DNA from: UBA4877 sp002399345
Lineage (GTDB): Bacteria > Bacillota > Thermoanaerobacteria > Thermoanaerobacterales > UBA4877
Assembly: GCA_036752905.1 (NCBI GenBank)
Contig: DAIORT010000002.1
Coordinates: forward strand, 132,631 to 196,630
Reading direction: 5' to 3'
Length of the DNA stretch: 64,000 nucleotides
This document shows, one piece after another, positions 59,257 to 64,000 of the stretch. Below the pieces are notes generated by a model. That model ran no database searches, had not been told where the DNA came from, and saw only the letters and a list, made by a program, of their open reading frames with translations. The translations under genes were made by a program, and so were the position numbers. Within the stretch, counting starts at the first letter, position 1. The number at the start of each line of letters is the position of its first letter.

Positions 59257-60645
59257 ATGAGGATCTACAATACAATGACGGGCACTAAAGAGGAATTTGT
59301 CCCACTGAAAAAAAACAGTGTCGGCATGTATGTATGCGGGCCTACAGTATATAATTATATTCATATAGGTAATGCCCGGTCTTTTGTAGTATTTGATATG
59401 GTAAGGCGATATTTTGAGTACACGGGATATTTTGTAAAGTATGTGCAAAATTTTACGGATGTTGATGATAAAATTATAAAGAAGGCCAATGAGGAGGGCA
59501 GAAGTGTATCCAAGGTGAGCGAGAGATTCATTGGCGAATATTTTAAGGATACCGATGCCCTTGGTATACAGCGCGCAACTATTTATCCCAGGGCTACCCA
59601 GGTTATGGATGATATCATTTCCTTTATATCTGTTCTTGTCCGTAAGGGTTATGCTTATGAGACGCAGGATGGTGTGTATTTCAGCGTTGAAAAGTTCAAG
59701 GATTATGGGAAGCTCTCCAAGAAGAATATAGATGATTTAATATCCGGGGCACGGGTAGAGGTGAATGATACAAAGCGAAATCCGTTGGATTTTGCTTTGT
59801 GGAAATTAGCTAAGCCGGGTGAGCCATACTGGGATAGTCCATGGGGAAAGGGACGGCCGGGCTGGCACATAGAATGTTCGGTAATGTCTTCCAAATATCT
59901 GGGGGATACATTTGATATTCATTGCGGAGGTCCTGATCTGGTGTTCCCACACCATGAGAACGAGATTGCGCAAAGTGAGGCAAAAAGCGGAGTAAAGTTT
60001 GTTAATTACTGGATGCATGCCGGTTATCTGAATATCAATAACCAAAAGATGTCAAAGTCCCTAGGTAATTTCTTTACTGTCCGCGAGATATTAGAAAAAT
60101 ATGATCCTATGGTCGTGAGGTTTTTCATGTTATCATCTCATTATAGAAATCCGATAAATTTCAGTTTTGACCTTTTGGATCAGGCAAAGGTGGGTTTTGA
60201 GAGGATTAAAAACTCCGTGCTTAAGCTGGGAGACCTTAAAGGCCAGGCCGAAAGCAGCAGCGGGGATAATGAGATTATACAGGATATTACAAAAGAGAAA
60301 CAAGGCTTTATATCTGCTATGGATGATGACTTCAATAGCGCCGCAGCCATCTCACATGTATTTAATATAGCTGGGATTGCAAATACAAGGATAAATGTGC
60401 AATCAGGCCGAGCCACCATAAACTGCGCTGCGGATACCATTACGGAGCTTATGGATGTACTTGGAATAAGCCTTAATATCAAAAAAGAGATGCTTGATGA
60501 AGAAATAGAAAAACAGATAGAAGAAAGACAGCAGGCAAGAGAATATAAGGACTATGCTGCCGCGGATAAAATAAGGGAAGAGCTAAAAAAGCAGGGCATA
60601 ATACTGGAGGACACTCCTCAGGGGGTAAGGTGGAAGAGAATATGA
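59257..60645 (+). CDS. cysS: Cysteinyl-tRNA synthetase
   Basis: CysS charges tRNA-Cys. Class I motifs are CGPTVYNYIHIGNAR (HIGN) and KMSKS, with the zinc ligand Cys28 near the start and a WHIECS segment near residue 205; AFALWK-like DFALWKLAKPGEP is typical. The length of 462 residues is normal. It shares the T-box transcript with cysE and overlaps mrnC by four bases. Confidence 0.96.
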   Translation: MRIYNTMTGTKEEFVPLKKNSVGMYVCGPTVYNYIHIGNARSFVVFDMVRRYFEYTGYFVKYVQNFTDVDDKIIKKANEEGRSVSKVSERFIGEYFKDTDALGIQRATIYPRATQVMDDIISFISVLVRKGYAYETQDGVYFSVEKFKDYGKLSKKNIDDLISGARVEVNDTKRNPLDFALWKLAKPGEPYWDSPWGKGRPGWHIECSVMSSKYLGDTFDIHCGGPDLVFPHHENEIAQSEAKSGVKFVNYWMHAGYLNINNQKMSKSLGNFFTVREILEKYDPMVVRFFMLSSHYRNPINFSFDLLDQAKVGFERIKNSVLKLGDLKGQAESSSGDNEIIQDITKEKQGFISAMDDDFNSAAAISHVFNIAGIANTRINVQSGRATINCAADTITELMDVLGISLNIKKEMLDEEIEKQIEERQQAREYKDYAAADKIREELKKQGIILEDTPQGVRWKRI

Positions 60646-61046
60646 TGCACGCAGACATACTAAGCATCCCCTCCCTTACACTGGCTTATATTGGGGATGC
60701 GGTATATGAATTATATGTCCGCAGGCATTTGATTGAGTCAGGTATGACGGATGTAAATGAATTGCACAAGAAAGCGGTTAAATATGTCAGTGCCATATCC
60801 CAATCCCGGTTTTTACTTGCAATGCATGATATGTTGACTGAAGAGGAGGGGGACGTTATAAGGAGAGGCAGGAATGCAAAGATTAACACAAAGCCTTCAT
60901 CCTGTGATCTTCAGGATTATAAGAGGGCCACTGCCCTTGAGGCTCTTATCGGTTATCTGTACATGTCCGGTAGGATGGACAGGATAAAAGTTATCATGGA
61001 AAGTATATTCGAAAATCAAGTGAGACATATAACAGATTGTAAATAA
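60642..61046 (+). CDS. mrnC: Mini-ribonuclease III
   Basis: Mini-III trims 23S rRNA ends. It is a dimeric RNase III-fold protein without the RNA-binding domain: LAYIGDAVYELYVRRHLIE carries the acidic metal-binding residues, and RRGRNAKINTKP and YKRATALEALIGYLYMSG are typical. GTG 60630 is possible, but AAGGTGG is well spaced for ATG 60642 (134 residues). It lies between cysS and thyX. Confidence 0.94.
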   Translation: MMHADILSIPSLTLAYIGDAVYELYVRRHLIESGMTDVNELHKKAVKYVSAISQSRFLLAMHDMLTEEEGDVIRRGRNAKINTKPSSCDLQDYKRATALEALIGYLYMSGRMDRIKVIMESIFENQVRHITDCK

Positions 61047-61103
61047 CCATTATACCATCCCGGATTACACGGCAGTTTTGGTGAATTGTAAGGAGGAAAC
61101 AAG

Positions 61104-61739
61104 ATGGATATAGAGCTAATAAGTAAAACATCGGATTTTTTAAAGATAATATGGTTGGCAGCAAGAACATGCAAGAGCAAAAAAAACCCTCAGGAACTAT
61201 GGGATGAAAAGCCTTCACAAGAAGATATGGAAAGGATTGCGGGTACCATTATAAGATCGGGCCATAACAGCGTGCTTGAACATTGTTATGTCACTTATGC
61301 CGTCAGCGGTGTGTCTCGAAGCCTTTTGGCGCAGTATACCCGGCATAGGATAGGTATAAGTATATCCGTACAATCCCAGAGGTCGGTTTCGCAAAGCTCG
61401 GATAAAAACGGGGGTGCCTTTGATGCCGTAGTCCCGCATATGATAGAAAGCAATGAGCAGGCCAAGGAAATATATATGGGCCAGCTTGAATCAATTCAGC
61501 AATGCTATGATAAACTTTTAGAACTCAATATAAAAAAGGAAGATGCCCGGTTTGTTCTGCCCAATGCCGCATCCACAAATTTCGTAACCACATTAAATCT
61601 GCGCTCGCTCTTGGATGTATATAATAAAAGGGTAAAAACCCCGGGTGCACAGTGGGAGATAAAAGAGATGATTGGGCGTTTTGCAGACTTGATATGTGAT
61701 GAGGAGCCCTGGCTCAAGGGATATTTTATCTCTGAATAA
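61104..61739 (+). CDS. thyX: Flavin-dependent thymidylate synthase ThyX
   Basis: ThyX methylates dUMP to dTMP using FAD, NADPH and methylene-tetrahydrofolate. The signature starts at Arg80 (RHRIGISISVQSQR), HNSVLEH near residue 54 binds FAD, and NLRSLLDVYNKR carries the catalytic-region residues. With 211 residues it is slightly short for the family. GGAGG fits ATG. Its place between mrnC and rlmB is common in Clostridia. Confidence 0.95.
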   Translation: MDIELISKTSDFLKIIWLAARTCKSKKNPQELWDEKPSQEDMERIAGTIIRSGHNSVLEHCYVTYAVSGVSRSLLAQYTRHRIGISISVQSQRSVSQSSDKNGGAFDAVVPHMIESNEQAKEIYMGQLESIQQCYDKLLELNIKKEDARFVLPNAASTNFVTTLNLRSLLDVYNKRVKTPGAQWEIKEMIGRFADLICDEEPWLKGYFISE

Positions 61740-61767
61740 TTACGCTTTTAGCAAGGAATGATATCAA

Positions 61768-62526
61768 ATGGATAAAAAAGCAGATATAATAGCAGGCAGA
61801 AATCCTGTTATGGAAGCACTCAAGTCGGGCATAGAAGTAAACAAAATATTGATAGTCGAAAACAAGGGGCACATCATAAAGCAGATAACCGGATCGGCGA
61901 AAGAAAAGGGCATTCCGGTGGAGTTCACCGATAAAAAGAAGTTGGACTCCCTTACGGATGTAAACCCTCAGGGTGTAGCTGCATTGGTCTCCCCAGTGAA
62001 ATATGTCGGAGTGGATAGTATATTAAACTATGCGCGTCAAAAAAAAGAAGACCCGTTGATAATGATACTGGACGGTATACAGGATCCTGCAAATCTGGGT
62101 TCTATTATAAGGACATCAGAGGTAATGGGAGTACATGGCATTGTCATACCAAAACGCAGAAGTGTGGGCATTACGACTGCCGTTACTAAAATATCCGCCG
62201 GTGCGGTATATCATCAGCGCATAGCCCGGGTATCCAACATATCGCAGATAATCAAAGAGCTTAAGGGCAAAGGACTCTGGATAGCAGCCTGTGATATGGG
62301 CGGAGAGACATACTATGCTAAAGACCTTACGGGACCGTTGGCTGTTGTAATAGGGGGAGAAGGCAAGGGTGTATCAAAACTGGTTTTAGATAATTGCGAC
62401 TTTACTTTAAGCATACCTGTACATGGAAAGGTTAATTCCCTAAATGCCGGAATTGCGGCTGCAATTACTGTAAGTGAAGTAATGAGACAAAGGCGTATGG
62501 AAAATGGCGGAATACCTGATAGTTGA
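61768..62526 (+). CDS. rlmB: 23S rRNA (guanosine-2'-O-)-methyltransferase RlmB
   Basis: RlmB methylates G2251 of 23S rRNA (E. coli numbering). It has 252 residues with an N-terminal RNA-binding part and a SPOUT knot: LDGIQDPANLGSIIRTSEVMG, VVIGGEGKGVSKLVLDNCD and IPVHGKVNSLNAGIAAAI are the three SpoU motifs. It overlaps the following NYN-domain gene by 23 bases in another frame. Confidence 0.95.
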   Translation: MDKKADIIAGRNPVMEALKSGIEVNKILIVENKGHIIKQITGSAKEKGIPVEFTDKKKLDSLTDVNPQGVAALVSPVKYVGVDSILNYARQKKEDPLIMILDGIQDPANLGSIIRTSEVMGVHGIVIPKRRSVGITTAVTKISAGAVYHQRIARVSNISQIIKELKGKGLWIAACDMGGETYYAKDLTGPLAVVIGGEGKGVSKLVLDNCDFTLSIPVHGKVNSLNAGIAAAITVSEVMRQRRMENGGIPDS

Positions 62527-63028
62527 CGGATATAACATAATAAATTCATGGCCTGAGCTTATTGAGTCAAGCAAGGTCAATTTGGAAACAGCGAGGGATA
62601 AGCTTATAGAAAAAATGTCCAATTATCAAGGCTTTATCGGCACAAAGGTAATCATTGTTTTTGATGCTCTCTATGTGAAAGGCAGCATGGAAAAACATAC
62701 GGATATAAACGGATTGGAGATTGTATATACCAAGGAAGGTGAAACCGCGGACCATTATATAGAAAAGTTTGTTCATAGGATAAACAGCGAAAATAATATT
62801 GTACGTGTGGCAACATCTGACTGGACTGAACAGCAGGTTGTCCTTGCCGGAGGTGGTGTAAGGATATCGGCGCAGGAACTTTTAAAGCTTGTGCAGCAGA
62901 CACACAAGGATATTGAAGGCGAAATTAAGATCAGTGAACAAGGTGGGTCCTCTGCCATAATAAACAGATTGGACACTAAAGTATATGAGAAGCTTGAAAA
63001 AATGCGCAGAGACCTTAATAATGCTTGA
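62504..63028 (+). CDS. NYN-domain ribonuclease (YacP/Rae1-like)
   Basis: This 174-residue PIN-like protein is homologous to B. subtilis YacP (Rae1), a ribosome-associated endoribonuclease. The motif LIVDGYNIINSWPEL at residues 5-19 holds the first catalytic Asp, VIIVFDALYVKGS and EGETADHYIEKFV the next acidic residues, and VATSDWTEQQVVLAGG the last. It overlaps rlmB, and sigH follows with its own promoter, as in Bacillus. Confidence 0.93.
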   Translation: MAEYLIVDGYNIINSWPELIESSKVNLETARDKLIEKMSNYQGFIGTKVIIVFDALYVKGSMEKHTDINGLEIVYTKEGETADHYIEKFVHRINSENNIVRVATSDWTEQQVVLAGGGVRISAQELLKLVQQTHKDIEGEIKISEQGGSSAIINRLDTKVYEKLEKMRRDLNNA

Positions 63029-63053
63029 CTGATTTTTGAACGATAGCTATAAT
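63025..63053 (+). promoter_or_regulatory. sigH promoter
   Basis: TTGACT (63025-63030), 17 bases and TATAAT (63048-63053) form a near-consensus sigma-A promoter; the -35 overlaps the stop codon of the NYN gene. Confidence 0.85.
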
Positions 63054-63098
63054 GGTTAATATAAGCAGTGCCTTAAATAAAAGCTGGAGGCGGTACAT

Positions 63099-63734
63099 GT
63101 GAAATCTGGGGCCCAGGCCAAAGAGGTTGTTGATTTTGATTCAATGGAAGACGAGGCCATTGTAGCTGAAGCTCAACAGGATAATTACAAGGCGCTGGAG
63201 TATATTATAAATAAGTACAAGAGCTTTGTAAAATCGAAGGCGCGTTCATATTTTCTTATTGGTGCTGACCGCGAAGACATTATCCAGGAGGGCATGATAG
63301 GATTATATAAAGCTATAAGAGATTTTAAAGATGATAAACTCTCTTCATTCAGGGCGTTTGCAGAGCTTTGTATTACGAGGCAGATCATTACGGCCATTAA
63401 AACAGCCACAAGGCAGAAACATATCCCTTTAAATTCATATGTTTCGTTGAATAAGCCTCTTTATGACGAAGAATCGGACAGGACATTAATGGACATAATA
63501 GCCGAGGGTAAAATCTCCGATCCAGAGGAACTAGTTATCAGCCAGGAAGAACTTAACAGCATCGAGTCTAAAATGGGTGATATTTTAAGTGACCTTGAAT
63601 GGGAGGTACTCAGTTCTTATCTTCAGGGGAAATCATATCAGGAGATTGCCGTCACAATGGATAGGCATGTTAAATCGATCGATAATGCTTTGCAGAGGGT
63701 TAAAAGGAAATTAGAAAAATATCTGGACAACTGA
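63099..63734 (+). CDS. sigH: RNA polymerase sigma-H factor
   Basis: SigH (Spo0H) drives transition-phase and early sporulation genes, including spo0A and sigF in relatives. It is a 211-residue sigma-70 family protein: region 2 with REDIIQEGMIGLYKAIRDF and FRAFAELCITRQIITAIKTATRQKH (-10 recognition), and region 4 with SYQEIAVTMDRHVKSIDNALQRVKRK. GGAGGCGG fits GTG 63099. With spoIIE in this window it shows that the organism sporulates or descends from a sporeformer. Confidence 0.96.
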   Translation: MKSGAQAKEVVDFDSMEDEAIVAEAQQDNYKALEYIINKYKSFVKSKARSYFLIGADREDIIQEGMIGLYKAIRDFKDDKLSSFRAFAELCITRQIITAIKTATRQKHIPLNSYVSLNKPLYDEESDRTLMDIIAEGKISDPEELVISQEELNSIESKMGDILSDLEWEVLSSYLQGKSYQEIAVTMDRHVKSIDNALQRVKRKLEKYLDN

Positions 63735-63746
63735 TTAATTTTTATA

Positions 63747-63775
63747 TTGACATATGCCTTCTGTTATAGTAAAAT
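63747..63775 (+). promoter_or_regulatory. Promoter of tRNA-Thr
   Basis: TTGACA (63747-63752), 17 bases and TAAAAT (63770-63775); start near 63783, 17 bases before the tRNA. Confidence 0.85.
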
Positions 63776-63799
63776 CGACAATTGAGTTATCTATTTCGG

Positions 63800-63875
63800 G
63801 CCCACGTAGCTCAGGTGGCAGAGCGTCGCCTTGGTAAGGCGGAGGTCACCGGTTCAAGCCCGGTCATGGGCTCCA
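63800..63875 (+). tRNA. tRNA-Thr (anticodon GGT)
   Basis: A 76-base cloverleaf with encoded CCA. The anticodon loop is TTGGTAA, giving GGT (Thr, codons ACC and ACU). The T-arm is ACCGG-TTCAAGC-CCGGT. The acceptor stem GCCCACG against CATGGGC has one C-A mismatch at the sixth pair. A tRNA-Thr before tuf is common in Firmicutes. Confidence 0.95.
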
Positions 63876-63963
63876 TATTAAGTATAAACAGTTAGGCTGA
63901 CACGAACGGCCATTTTATATATATTATTATTGATGCATATTTACATAAAGGAGGATAAAAAGG

Positions 63964-64000
63964 ATGGGAAAGGCGCATTATGAAAGAACTAAACCCCATG
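63964..64000 (+). CDS. tuf: Elongation factor Tu (first codons only)
   Basis: The last 37 bases read MGKAHYERTKPH, the start of EF-Tu (usually MAKxKFERTKPH), after a strong AAAGGAGG site. The gene runs off the window edge. It would deliver aminoacyl-tRNA to the ribosome. Confidence 0.9.
   Translation, partial: MGKAHYERTKPH

Noticed and set aside
1..64000. CRISPR arrays, insertion sequences, prophage genes, rRNA
   Set aside because: No regularly spaced direct repeats, transposase, integrase, phage-structural or rRNA sequences were seen.

Overview
The window looks like the chromosome of an anaerobic, endospore-forming member of the Clostridia, with GC content by eye in the low to mid 40s. The signs are the sporulation genes spoIIE and sigH, the Firmicutes-type order spoIIE-yabS-yabT-tilS-hpt-ftsH, the ctsR-mcsA-mcsB-clpC operon, two T-box leaders, two c-di-AMP (ydaO-type) riboswitches, a B12-dependent ribonucleotide reductase, ThyX, and a sodium-pumping decarboxylase operon. 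I cannot name the species from sequence alone. No insertion sequence, prophage or CRISPR array was seen.

Layout. 1-1.5 kb: 3' part of a branched-chain amino acid carrier and a small membrane protein. 1.5-3.55 kb: two minus-strand genes, a DUF2148 iron-sulfur protein and an unrecognised helical protein. 3.6-6.75 kb: one promoter, two tandem c-di-AMP riboswitches, then an opine-dehydrogenase-like gene overlapping a B12-binding mutase-like gene; this is my best candidate for an undescribed system. 6.8-14.7 kb: sporulation and housekeeping block from spoIIE to ftsH. 14.7-16.4 kb: a candidate small RNA, a decayed thioesterase pseudogene and an orphan sensor kinase. 16.6-18.0 kb: an alanine/glycine symporter. 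18.3-25.5 kb: the complete methylmalonyl-CoA module (two-chain mutase, MeaB, epimerase, four-part biotin decarboxylase/Na+ pump), followed by birA, whose product would biotinylate MmdC, and dusB. 27.5-30.1 kb: a regulator, a quinate-5-dehydrogenase-annotated family member and an acyl-ACP-reductase-like protein behind an operator-like promoter. 30.1-32.3 kb: greA and lysS. 32.5-35.9 kb: ArsR regulator, radical SAM enzyme and class III aminotransferase, followed by a second copy of the small-RNA core. 36.2-45.7 kb: nrdJ, a cysteine-desulfidase-like gene split in two with a symporter, an EF-G paralogue, a T-box plus proS, and two small genes behind a hairpin covering a ribosome-binding site. 45.8-63.7 kb: the classical ctsR-to-sigH region (ctsR, mcsA, mcsB, clpC, radA, yacL-like, ispD, ispF, cysE, cysS, mrnC, thyX, rlmB, yacP-like, sigH). 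It lacks disA at its usual place and is interrupted by a DUF1573 gene, an alpha/beta hydrolase and an S-layer 5'-nucleotidase. The window ends with tRNA-Thr(GGT) and the first codons of tuf.

The genes suggest succinate/propionate-type metabolism with sodium energetics (Mmd pump, symporters), heavy use of B12 (methylmalonyl-CoA mutase, NrdJ, the mutase-like protein at 5.1 kb) and regulation by RNA leaders. Database comparisons are from memory; nothing was searched.
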